This document shows positions 1 through 8,155 of a stretch of 37,000 nucleotides of DNA, piece after piece; the first letter of the stretch is position 1; every line of letters begins with the position of its first letter. Position numbers and translations under genes: made by a program. This stretch comes from Actinokineospora bangkokensis (GTDB lineage Bacteria; Actinomycetota; Actinomycetes; Mycobacteriales; Pseudonocardiaceae), in assembly GCF_001940455.1 (NCBI RefSeq), contig NZ_MKQR01000005.1, positions 1 to 37,000 of the forward strand, read 5' to 3'. The notes beneath the pieces were generated by a model, which had not been told where the DNA came from, made no database searches, and worked only from the letters and a program-made list of their open reading frames with translations.

Positions 1-1
1 G

Positions 2-622
2 GGCCGCGGGGTGGGGGGGGGGGTGCGGCTGGGGCTGCCGGTGGTGCTCAAGACCGCCGACCGCCGGTTCCGCCACCGCGCGGACCTGCTGGGCGTGCGC
101 CTGGACCTCACCAGCCCCGAGCACATCCGCAGCGCGTACGCCGACCTGCGGGCCGTCTCGGGCATCGATGAGGTCGTGGTGCAGCGGATGGCCCCCAAGG
201 GCACCTCCTGCACCATCGGCCTGCAGGACGACCCGTCGTTCGGCACCCTGGTCTCCTTCGGCCTGGCCGGGGTGGTCAGCGACCTGCTGGGCGACCGGGC
301 GCACCGGGCGGTGCCGCTGACCGACTCCGACGCGGCGAGCCTGGTCCGGGCCCCGCGCTCGGCGCCGCTGCTGGCCGGCTACGGCGGTGGGCCGCCCGCC
401 GACCTGGCGGCCCTGGAGGACGTGGTGCTGCGCGTCGCCGCGCTGGCCGAGGACGTGCCCGAGGTGCGCGGCGCGGCCATCGAGCCGGTGCTCGTCTCCG
501 CGGCGGGCGCGTTCGTCACCGGTGGTCGCATCACGGTCGGCAGCCCGCCGTCGCAGCACGACACCGGCCCCCGCCGGTTGTTGGCGATCCGCGACGTGGC
601 CCGGCGGAGCAGCGCGCAATAG
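2..622 (+). CDS. Acyl-CoA synthetase (ADP-forming type), ATP-grasp C-terminal part, 5'-truncated
   Basis: The window opens inside this gene; about 206 C-terminal residues are visible and the stop is TAG at 620-622. The reading matches the ATP-grasp domain of NDP-forming acetyl-CoA synthetases and of the Pat-type bifunctional acyl-CoA synthetase/GNAT proteins. A PVVLKTAD strand is followed by HRADLLGVRLDL, then VVVQRMAPKG, and the ending VRGAAIEPVLVS...GGRITVG is typical of the domain's end. There is no GNAT domain after the ATP-grasp part, so if this is a Pat-type lysine acetyltransferase its GNAT domain must lie upstream, outside the window. Actinobacterial relatives act on acetyl-CoA metabolism or protein acylation. 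The first 30 bases contain a run of 12 Gs, and the codons before VRLGLPVVLK do not look like the usual helix, so a base-count error near the edge is possible. Confidence 0.8.
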   Translation, partial: GRGVGGGVRLGLPVVLKTADRRFRHRADLLGVRLDLTSPEHIRSAYADLRAVSGIDEVVVQRMAPKGTSCTIGLQDDPSFGTLVSFGLAGVVSDLLGDRAHRAVPLTDSDAASLVRAPRSAPLLAGYGGGPPADLAALEDVVLRVAALAEDVPEVRGAAIEPVLVSAAGAFVTGGRITVGSPPSQHDTGPRRLLAIRDVARRSSAQ

Positions 623-693
623 CCACGCGGGAATGCCCCGGGAAAACAGGAAGCCGGTCATCCCGCAATGCGCGGGACAACCGGGTCCGGAAC

Positions 694-740
694 GCCGAGG
701 AGCGGGGGATGCTATTTCGGCGCATCCCCCGCTCCTCAGC
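694..740. terminator. Bidirectional hairpin between convergent genes
   Basis: Perfect 16-bp arms lie at 697-712 and 722-737 with a 9-nt loop (TATTTCGGC). A mismatch followed by two more pairs extends the stem to 694-740. There is no clear T tract, as is usual in actinobacteria. It sits between the plus-strand synthetase gene and the end of the minus-strand secreted-protein gene and can serve both. A smaller hairpin (6-bp arms, 661-677) precedes it. Confidence 0.75.
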
Positions 741-808
741 GGAATCACTTCACCTCTCGGCCCTGCGTCCCGTGTCCCTCGACAACCCGGGGCTCAGGTC
801 CCGTCCAC

Positions 809-1408
809 TCAGCCGACCTGGGTGGTGCCCAGGGTCGCGTCCTGGCCCTCGTCGAGGGTCAGCGCCACGTCGAACTCGCCCAGCGAGCTGTCGGTGACGA
901 TGTGGGAGTTCGCGCTGCTGGCCACCGACACCGTGGCGGCACCCGAGGCGACACCGGTCGGGACGGTGAAGTCGACCGAGCCCTCGGCGGTGAAGGTCAG
1001 GTTGCCCGAGGCCGGGACGGGGGTCTCGGCGATGGGCAGCTCGACCGGGATGTCGACGGACTGGCCGTCGGACAGGGTCACCGTGGCGGCGGCGGCGATG
1101 CTGCCGGAGATCTTGGTGGTGCCCACCAGGCGCAGGCCGTCGGTGGCGGAGGCACCGGCGTCCACGGAGATGCTGAACGGCGTGCTCACGGTCTGGCCGG
1201 GGGTGGCCGAGGCCGGGATCTCCACGTTGATCGCGGTGGAGACCTGCTGCGTGCCGATCAGCGGGAACTCACCGGAGAAGGTGAGGGTCTTCTCGGCGGC
1301 CGACGCGCCGCCGGTGCCGAACAGGAGCAGGGCGAGCGCGGTCAGGGCGGCGATGACGCCACCACCCGCGAAGACGCGCTTCGTTTTCCCCGCCTGGAGC
1401 GTTGTCAC
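809..1408 (-). CDS. Secreted DUF6801-like protein
   Basis: This 199-residue protein starts at GTG 1408, with GAGGAGG about 8 nt upstream. The N-terminus has KTKR followed by a hydrophobic stretch (about residues 14-34) ending GGASAAEK, a Sec signal peptide with likely AxA cleavage near residue 37. The mature part begins LTFSGEFPLIGTQ and then consists of repeated beta-strand-like Ala/Thr/Ser/Val-rich segments (VEIPASATPGQTV, VELPIAETPVPASG). This agrees with my recollection of the actinobacterial DUF6801 family of exported beta-sandwich proteins. No catalytic motif and no cysteine is visible in the mature part. It stands alone, with a strong hairpin after it and a long upstream region. An exported surface or cell-wall-associated protein of unknown role is the safest call. 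Confidence 0.7.
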   Translation of the reverse strand: MTTLQAGKTKRVFAGGGVIAALTALALLLFGTGGASAAEKTLTFSGEFPLIGTQQVSTAINVEIPASATPGQTVSTPFSISVDAGASATDGLRLVGTTKISGSIAAAATVTLSDGQSVDIPVELPIAETPVPASGNLTFTAEGSVDFTVPTGVASGAATVSVASSANSHIVTDSSLGEFDVALTLDEGQDATLGTTQVG

Positions 1409-1839
1409 TGGCAGTTCCTCCTCAACATTGAGTCGAACAGTCAGGTGATATCTGGTAGATCCGGTGGCCCGGGGCTACTGAAATCGACGCTAGTGCGTTA
1501 TTCACTGACGTCGCAACCCGATGGGAAGAAGTATCTGCCGATTTCGGCGAATTTGTCATCGACTTGACGTAACGCCCACGCCGCCTTGCGCGCCGATGAG
1601 CGCGCAGACCGCCGGCATCCCAATTGATGGGATGTGGTGCGGTGGTCGAGCGCCCCCCTGGGGGTGGGGGCTACCTGCGTGCGGCGCACTCGAAACCCAT
1701 CGGTGGCCGAATGCGTGGACCACGAGGGCGCGATCCACCGGATCCGCAGGTTGGCCTGCCGACACAGCCGGTTGTAGCCTCGTTTTCCCGAGCCGGAGGA
1801 GGCTGGTCGAGCCATGCCGACGACCGTGCGCGCGCGGGG
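1409..1839. other. Divergent intergenic region, secreted protein / carotenoid oxygenase
   Basis: About 430 bases without a convincing gene. The stretch around 1480-1570 is distinctly richer in A/T than its surroundings and probably holds the promoters of both divergent genes, though I cannot assign a clear -35/-10 pair. It contains the inverted repeat listed at 1616-1634 and a G/C-run hairpin near 1650-1666. The oxygenase frame stays open back to ATG 1624, but the peptide that would encode is Pro/Gly/Arg-rich and unlike the family N-terminus. Confidence 0.5.
1616..1634. promoter_or_regulatory. Inverted repeat, possible operator
   Basis: CATCCCA-ATTGA-TGGGATG is a perfect 7-bp inverted repeat with a 5-bp spacer in the oxygenase upstream region. 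Its size suits a dimeric winged-helix regulator such as an HxlR protein. It lies about 205 bp before the oxygenase start; the link to the downstream regulator is inference. Confidence 0.35.
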
Positions 1840-3384
1840 ATGGGGGGAGTAGTGGACGTCGAGGTGCTGGGTCGGGTGCTGACCACCCTGCCCGAGGACG
1901 ACGACCACCCGTACCGCACCGGGCCGTGGCGCCCGCAGTCGGTGGAGCGGGCGGTGGCCGACTGCGAGGTGGTCGGGGAGATCCCCGCCGACCTCGACGG
2001 GGTGTACCTGCGCAACACCGAGAACCCCGTGCACCCCGCGCTCACCGGCTACCACCCGTTCGACGGCGACGGCATGGTGCACGTGGTGGGCTTCCGCGAC
2101 GGCAAGGCCTTCTACCGCAACCGGTTCGTGCGCACCGAGGGCTTCCTCGCCGAGCAGGACGCGGGCAAGTCGCTGTGGGCTGGCTTGGCCGAACCGCCCG
2201 AGGTCGCGCTGCGCGAGGACGGCTGGGGCGCGCGCGGTCGCATGAAGGACGCCTCCAGCACCGACGTCGTCGTGCACGCGGGCGTCGCGCTCACCAGCTT
2301 CTACCAGTGCGGCGACCTCTACCGCCTCGACCCGCTGACCCTGGAGACCCTGGGCAGGTCCGACTGGCAGGGCCGCTTCCCCGCCGAGGGCGTGTCCGCC
2401 CACCCCAAGGTCGACCCCTCCGGCGACCTGCTGTTCTTCAACTACGGCAAGCAGGCGCCCTACCTGCACTACGGCGTGCTCGACCAGGACGACCGGCTCG
2501 TGCACTACACCGGCGTCGAGCTGCCCGGGCCCCGCCTGCCGCACGACATGGCCTTCACCGAGAACCACGTGGTGCTCAACGACCCGCCGCTGTTCTGGAA
2601 GCCGGAGCTGCTGGCCCAGGGCGCGCACGTGGCCCGCTTCCACCCCGACGTCCCGCTGCGGCTCGGCGTGCTGCCCAAGCGCGGCGACGGCGCCGAGGTC
2701 CGGTGGTTCGAGGCCGAGCCCACCTTCGTCCTGCACTTCACCAACGCCTACGAGGACGGCGACGAGATCGTCGTCGAGGGCTTCCACCAGGGCGACCCCG
2801 AGGGCCGCGGCGGGCACTTCCCCGGCGACCCAGCCTACGCGCGGATGGCCAGGATGCTCTCGCTCGACGGCATGCAGACCCGGCTGCACCGCTGGCGGCT
2901 GAACCTGGTGACCGGGCGGGTCACCGAGCAGCGGCAGACCGACTCGATCACCGAGTTCGGCATGGTCAACCCCCGGTACGCGGGCCGCGGCCACCGCTAC
3001 ACCTACGCCTCCACCGGCGAGCCGGGCTGGTTCCTGTTCAACGGCTTCGTCAAGCACGACCTGCTCACCGGCGCCGAGGAGCACCACCGCTACGGCGACG
3101 GCGTGTTCGGCAGCGAGACCGCCGTGGCGCCGCGGGTCGGCGCGCGCGCCGAGGACGACGCCTACCTCATCACCATGACCACCGACATGCGCGAGGACCG
3201 GTCGGAGTGCCTGGTGTTCGACACCGCGCGGATCTCCGACGGCCCGGTGGCCCGCGTGCGCCTGCCCGAGCGCGTCAGCAGCGGCACCCACAGCACCTGG
3301 GCCGCCGGGGACGAGCTGCCCGGCTGGCGCACCGCCGAGGACCCGGCCGCCGCCCTCGGCCTGGGGGGTCCGACCCCGCCGTGA
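1840..3384 (+). CDS. Carotenoid oxygenase (RPE65/CCD family)
   Basis: A non-heme Fe(II) dioxygenase of the carotenoid/stilbenoid cleavage family, 514 residues from ATG 1840 and of normal family length. The N-terminus has the family signature PADLDGVYLRNTENPV followed by YHPFDGDGMVH. The four iron-binding histidines of the seven-bladed propeller are present in the expected contexts: H188 (SAHPKVDP), H235 (LPHDMAFTENHVV), H299 (VLHFTNAYEDGDEIV) and H484 (SGTHSTW). No signal peptide is seen, so it is probably cytosolic. The start is uncertain: GTG 1852 has a G-rich stretch too close to it, ATG 1840 has a weak site, and the frame is open to 1624. Its stop overlaps the GTG of the next gene (GTGA), so a regulator is co-translated. 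The substrate (carotenoid, apocarotenoid, lignostilbene-like) cannot be told from sequence. No carotenoid synthesis genes are in the window. Confidence 0.9.
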   Translation: MGGVVDVEVLGRVLTTLPEDDDHPYRTGPWRPQSVERAVADCEVVGEIPADLDGVYLRNTENPVHPALTGYHPFDGDGMVHVVGFRDGKAFYRNRFVRTEGFLAEQDAGKSLWAGLAEPPEVALREDGWGARGRMKDASSTDVVVHAGVALTSFYQCGDLYRLDPLTLETLGRSDWQGRFPAEGVSAHPKVDPSGDLLFFNYGKQAPYLHYGVLDQDDRLVHYTGVELPGPRLPHDMAFTENHVVLNDPPLFWKPELLAQGAHVARFHPDVPLRLGVLPKRGDGAEVRWFEAEPTFVLHFTNAYEDGDEIVVEGFHQGDPEGRGGHFPGDPAYARMARMLSLDGMQTRLHRWRLNLVTGRVTEQRQTDSITEFGMVNPRYAGRGHRYTYASTGEPGWFLFNGFVKHDLLTGAEEHHRYGDGVFGSETAVAPRVGARAEDDAYLITMTTDMREDRSECLVFDTARISDGPVARVRLPERVSSGTHSTWAAGDELPGWRTAEDPAAALGLGGPTPP

Positions 3385-4313
3385 TCCACCCACCCGACCG
3401 CCCCACCGAGCTCGGCCCGGGCGGCGACAACGCCATCGCGCACGCCATGGGGGTGGCCGCCGACGAGTGGACGCTGCTGATCCTGCGGTACGCCCTGCAG
3501 GACGGCGTGCGCCGCACCGCGCAGTGGCAGCAGGTGCTGCCCATCTCCTCGGCGGTGCTGGCCTCGCGGCTGCGCCGGATGACCGAGCTGGGCCTGTTCT
3601 CCCCGGTCGAGGACGAGGAGGGCGCCGCCTACCACCTCACCCCGCGCGGGGCCGCGCTGTGGCCGGTGCTGGTGTGCATCTGGGCGTGGGAGGCGCGTTG
3701 GGCCGAGGGGCACCCGCTGTGCCTGCCGCGCATGCGCCACCTGGTGTGCGGGCACCAGTTCGAGCCGTGCATGGCCTGCCGCACCTGCGGCGGGCTGGTC
3801 GAGCCGCGCGAGGTGACCGGCTCGTTCGGGCCCAGCGGGTCGTGGCCGCGCTCGGCGCCCAACACCACGATGCGCCGCCGCTCCAGCGGGTCGGCCAACC
3901 TCGGGCCCGGCTTCTTCCCGGAGAGCCGGGCGCTGATCGGCAACCGCTGGTCGGCGGCGATGCTCGGGGCCGCCTACCTGGGCGCCCACCGGTTCTCGGA
4001 GTTCCAGCGCCGGTTGGGCGCACCCGCGACGGTGATCGCCGACCGGCTGCGCACGTTCCGCTCGCTGGGGGTGCTGGAGGTGCTCGGCGACGCCGACCGC
4101 ACCGACCGCCACCACTACCGGCTCACCGACAAGGGCCGGGCGTTCTTCCCGGTGGTGATGTCGGCGATCGAGTGGGGGCAGCGCTGGTTCCTGGCCCCGG
4201 AGGGGCCCGCCGTGGTCTTCCGCCACCGCGGCTCCGACCACCCCTTCTCCGTGCTGCTGCTGTGTTCTGCCTGCTCACGGCCGTTGACCGGCAAGGAGAT
4301 GACCGTCGACTAG
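3381..4313 (+). CDS. Tandem HxlR-type winged-helix regulator with Cys-rich modules
   Basis: 310 residues from GTG 3381, which overlaps the oxygenase TGA. It holds two HxlR-type winged-helix domains. The first (about residues 20-107) reads DEWTLLILRYAL...ISSAVLASRLRRMTELGLF...YHLTPRGAALWPVL. The second (about 180-285) reads GNRWSAAMLGAAYLG...RFSEFQRRLGAPATVIADRL...YRLTDKGRAFFPVV. Each is followed by a similar tail: the first has H120, C123, H125, C130, C133 and C136 (VCGHQFEPCMACRTC); the second has a shorter RGSDHPF...CSACSRPL. The protein therefore looks like an internal duplication of winged helix plus tail, able to act as a pseudo-dimer. The Cys/His pattern could bind zinc or sense redox or electrophiles; that is inference. 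Coupled translation suggests it controls the oxygenase or its own operon. Confidence 0.85.
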   Translation: MIHPPDRPTELGPGGDNAIAHAMGVAADEWTLLILRYALQDGVRRTAQWQQVLPISSAVLASRLRRMTELGLFSPVEDEEGAAYHLTPRGAALWPVLVCIWAWEARWAEGHPLCLPRMRHLVCGHQFEPCMACRTCGGLVEPREVTGSFGPSGSWPRSAPNTTMRRRSSGSANLGPGFFPESRALIGNRWSAAMLGAAYLGAHRFSEFQRRLGAPATVIADRLRTFRSLGVLEVLGDADRTDRHHYRLTDKGRAFFPVVMSAIEWGQRWFLAPEGPAVVFRHRGSDHPFSVLLLCSACSRPLTGKEMTVD

Positions 4314-4332
4314 GGCGGGCGGGAAGAGCCGT

Positions 4333-4361
4333 GCAACCCCGCGCGGGGGCGGCTCCGTCCT
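4333..4361 (+). promoter_or_regulatory. ECF-like promoter of lipoprotein gene 1
   Basis: GCAACC (4333-4338) and CGTCCT (4356-4361) are 17 bp apart, and ATG 4368 follows the second box by 6 nt. The same 15-mer CCGTGCAACCCCGCG and the octamer TCCGTCCT recur before the second lipoprotein gene with the same 6-nt distance to ATG. There is no Shine-Dalgarno sequence. This fits an ECF-sigma promoter making a leaderless mRNA (inference). Confidence 0.55.
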
Positions 4362-4367
4362 CTGCAC

Positions 4368-4847
4368 ATGAAACACCTCAAGATCCTTGCAGGAGCGGGT
4401 GTTCTGGCGGCGGCCCTGTCGGCGTGCGGTTCCGCGCAGGACACTCAGGACACCGCGAACCCGGCGGCACCCCCGGTGACCGCCACCCAGGAACCGGGCG
4501 CGGAACCGGCGAAGCAGCCCGCGCGCACCCCGCCGGACGGCGGCGCGCAGGTGGGGGCCGCGCAGGTCGACGCGACCGGGCTGAAGGAGAACTACCCGGT
4601 CATGGTGTGGACGCTCGACAGCGGCTCCACCCTCGGCGTGGTCGCCCAGGAGGGCGGGTGCGGCAAGGCCAGCGCGGAGCTGACCGAGCAGTCCGAGAGC
4701 ACCGTCGCGGTGACCCTGGTCGAGACCAAGCCCGCGGACAAGCAGATGTGCACGATGGACCTGCGCTACCCCAAGCTCACCCTGGAGCTCGCCCAGCCCC
4801 TCGGTGACCGCAAGGTCGTGCTGACCCAGGAGCAGCGCACGGCCTGA
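4368..4847 (+). CDS. Lipoprotein, paralogue 1 of a tandem pair
   Basis: 159 residues from ATG 4368. The N-terminus MKHLKI, a hydrophobic run and the lipobox LSAC place the lipidated cysteine at position 20, so the protein is anchored to the outer face of the membrane. A Pro/Thr/Gln-rich linker (about residues 21-65) leads to a small folded domain starting near VDATGLKENYPVMVW. That domain has two further cysteines, C98 (EGGCGKA) and C128 (KQMCTMD), probably disulfide-bonded. The ending LELAQPLGDRKVVLTQ matches LAEPLGTRGVVLEA of the next lipoprotein, so the two are paralogues by tandem duplication that also copied the promoter. Function is unknown; no family name recognised. A hairpin terminator separates the two genes. 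Confidence 0.8.
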   Translation: MKHLKILAGAGVLAAALSACGSAQDTQDTANPAAPPVTATQEPGAEPAKQPARTPPDGGAQVGAAQVDATGLKENYPVMVWTLDSGSTLGVVAQEGGCGKASAELTEQSESTVAVTLVETKPADKQMCTMDLRYPKLTLELAQPLGDRKVVLTQEQRTA

Positions 4848-4871
4848 CCACCGGATGCCCTCCCGGTGCCG

Positions 4872-4909
4872 GTGCCCCCGGTCGGTCCTGCCCCACCGAC
4901 CGGGGGCAC
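4872..4909 (+). terminator. Hairpin terminator after lipoprotein gene 1
   Basis: Perfect 15-bp arms (4872-4886 and 4895-4909) with loop CCTGCCCC, followed directly by TTCC. It sits 25 nt after the stop and ends just before the promoter of the second lipoprotein, so the two paralogues are separate transcription units. Confidence 0.8.
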
Positions 4910-4915
4910 TTCCGT

Positions 4916-4943
4916 GCAACCCCGCGGGCGGCCGGTCCGTCCT
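4916..4943 (+). promoter_or_regulatory. ECF-like promoter of lipoprotein gene 2
   Basis: GCAACC (4916-4921) and CGTCCT (4938-4943) are 16 bp apart, with ATG 4950 six nt further. It is a near copy of the promoter at 4333-4361, and again there is no ribosome binding site between the -10-like box and the start codon. Confidence 0.55.
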
Positions 4944-4949
4944 GGGGGC

Positions 4950-5504
4950 ATGAGGACGACAGCAGTCGGTGCGTGGGTGGCCGCGGCTGCCCTGCTCGTG
5001 GGCGGGTGCGGTGCCCGCGAGCAGATCGGGGTCGGCACCCCGGGGCCCGCGAGCAGCGCGGCGGTGGAGCCGGGCACGCCCGAGCCCGCGCCCGCCGAGC
5101 CGGGCAGCAGCGCCACCAAGCTGCCCGCGCCCGTCGACCCGGCTCCGGTCGACCCGGTGCCGGGGCCGACCCCGGACCCCGGCTACGCCGAGCTGCCCGC
5201 CGACCGCGTGCGGGTCGGCGGGCAGCCCGGCGAGTACCAGGAGCCGCGCGCCTGGGTGTCCCCCGATGGACTGTCGTTGCAGGTCGTGGGGGTGGCCCGG
5301 GACGGGTGCGCGGGGGTGGAGGCAGGCGTCGTGGAGTCCACCGGCACCACCGTGCGGGTCCGCGTCGAGCAGATGACGGCCCCGCAGGGCGACGACCCGG
5401 ACTCCCCGCGGGTGTGCACCCAGGTGCTCACCGCGAAGCTCCTGACGGTCCCGCTGGCCGAGCCCCTGGGCACCCGCGGCGTCGTGCTGGAGGCGGCGGG
5501 CTGA
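4950..5504 (+). CDS. Lipoprotein, paralogue 2 of a tandem pair
   Basis: 184 residues from ATG 4950. This start was chosen because it gives a perfect signal peptide and because the promoter-to-ATG distance equals that of the paralogue; the frame is open further upstream. The lipobox VGGC puts the lipidated cysteine at residue 20. A long Pro/Ala/Glu/Asp-Pro-Val-rich linker follows (about 21-80), then a compact domain (PREYQ-like entry, WVSPDGLSLQVVGVARDGC) with cysteines C120 and C156. The domain aligns by eye with that of the upstream lipoprotein, including the two cysteines and the PLG-R-VVL ending. The linker is longer and the cysteine spacing wider (36 versus 30). It is an extracytoplasmic anchored protein of unknown function. 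Confidence 0.8.
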   Translation: MRTTAVGAWVAAAALLVGGCGAREQIGVGTPGPASSAAVEPGTPEPAPAEPGSSATKLPAPVDPAPVDPVPGPTPDPGYAELPADRVRVGGQPGEYQEPRAWVSPDGLSLQVVGVARDGCAGVEAGVVESTGTTVRVRVEQMTAPQGDDPDSPRVCTQVLTAKLLTVPLAEPLGTRGVVLEAAG

Positions 5505-5510
5505 CGGGCG

Positions 5511-5900
5511 CTACCGCTGGGGCCAGCCGCCGTAGGGGACGGTGATGGCTTCGAGGAAGTGGCCGCTCGGGTCGCAGAAGTACACGCCCCGGCCCCCGTC
5601 GTTGTGGTTGATCTGGTTCACCCCCTGCTGGCGGGGGTCTGCCCAGTGCGTCAACCCCAGCTCCTGGATGCGGCCGTGGAGGTGGTCGAACTCCTCCTCC
5701 GACACCAGGAACGCGTAGTGCTGGGGGGCGACCTCGCCGCCGGCCTGGGCGAAGTCGATCGAGCAGTCGTTGGCCAGGTGCACGGCGAGGAACGGCCCGA
5801 ACGGGACCGCGTCCGGCAGGCCGAACAGGTCGGTGAAGAAGCGGGCGGACTCCGCCCGGTCGACGGCGTGCACGACGGTGTGGTTGAACTGGATGGTCAT
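5511..5900 (-). CDS. VOC-family (glyoxalase/bleomycin-resistance/dioxygenase) protein
   Basis: 129 residues from ATG 5900. The upstream in-frame extension was rejected because it crosses the fumarase terminator and does not look like protein. It is a single vicinal-oxygen-chelate module pair: HTVVHAVDRAESARFFTDLFGLP opens the first half, and QHYAFLVSEEEFDHLHGRIQELGL with GRGVYFCDPSGHFLEAIT the second. Metal-ligand candidates are the His of FNHTVV, the His of PQHYAF and the Glu of HFLEAI, the classic His/His/Glu set. Such proteins are metal-dependent isomerases, thiol transferases or dioxygenases, often with unknown substrate. The weak Shine-Dalgarno sequence (GGGGTT) leaves the exact start slightly open. 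It is convergent with the second lipoprotein gene, only 6 bp away. Confidence 0.85.
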   Translation of the reverse strand: MTIQFNHTVVHAVDRAESARFFTDLFGLPDAVPFGPFLAVHLANDCSIDFAQAGGEVAPQHYAFLVSEEEFDHLHGRIQELGLTHWADPRQQGVNQINHNDGGRGVYFCDPSGHFLEAITVPYGGWPQR

Positions 5901-5979
5901 CGGTGAACCCCGAGAACTCGGTGCCTCCATGCCCCGGACAAGTCGCCCCTGGGACACGCGACGGCACCGATCGAACAGC

Positions 5980-6013
5980 AGCGGGGCCCCGCCCGTCAAG
6001 GCGGGGCCCCGCT
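5980..6013 (-). terminator. Terminator of the fumarase gene
   Basis: Perfect 14-bp arms (5980-5993, 6000-6013) with a 6-nt loop, 24 nt after the fumarase stop on the minus strand. Each arm also contains a GGGGCCCC palindrome. Confidence 0.8.
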
Positions 6014-6037
6014 GGCCGTCCACTCAGGACGGGAGGG

Positions 6038-7699
<1,662 letters not shown>

Positions 7700-8087
7700 G
7701 GTGAGCGGGCTCCCTTGCGCGCGCGTCCTGGGGTGCACGGGCACCGGCGCGCGTCCGGCACCGGTGTGCACTGCGGTGGTGTGCCCTGGAACCTACCCCG
7801 CGCCCGGAACGCCGGGAGCCCGGTACGGCGTGCAGTGCCCCACACGGCGCGCGGGTGCTGGGGGACCCCGGACAGCCGGAAGGCCGGGGCAGCCCCCGGC
7901 TGTCCCGGCCTCCCGTCGCGGGCGGCTACCGGGATCACCGGGCCGCCAAGTCCGTGGGTCATCACGCTGCCGTGATTGCGGTCACAAGTCAACGCTGCTG
8001 TTCAGGTGACCCACATACCAGGACGGGCTTGCCGGGCCGGGGGTTGCCCGCGCGGGCCGAGAACCGGCCGCTTTCCCACCATGTGGA
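7700..8087. other. Fumarase upstream region
   Basis: About 390 bases with no credible gene. It must hold the fumarase promoter (minus strand). A TTGACT hexamer on the minus strand near 7988-7993 could be a -35, but no matching -10 stands out. The CRP-like palindrome at 7971-7986 and an overlapping ATCACG-CTGC-CGTGAT repeat (7961-7976) lie here. Confidence 0.5.
7971..7986. promoter_or_regulatory. CRP/GlxR-like binding site
   Basis: CGTGATTGCGGTCACA fits the TGTGA-N6-TCACA consensus of actinobacterial CRP/GlxR regulators in all but the first base. It lies about 270 bp upstream of the fumarase start, in a region that belongs only to that gene. Control of fumarase by a cAMP-receptor-type protein is inference. 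Confidence 0.45.
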
Positions 8088-8114
8088 TCAGGCCGGTCCT
8101 GGGGACCGGCCTGA
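8088..8114 (-). terminator. Terminator of sigB
   Basis: Perfect 12-bp arms (8088-8099, 8103-8114) with a 3-nt loop, about 40 nt after the sigB stop on the minus strand. Confidence 0.65.
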
Positions 8115-8155
8115 CCTGGGGTTTCTCCCGGGGGAGGGAGTCGTGCGGGGGACGC

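Noticed and set aside
1498..3393. Very long minus-strand frame of 631 codons opposite the carotenoid oxygenase
   Set aside because: Its translation is a Gly/Val/Ala/His/Arg-rich shadow of the plus-strand gene without any family motif. Such frames are expected in DNA with G/C at nearly every third position.
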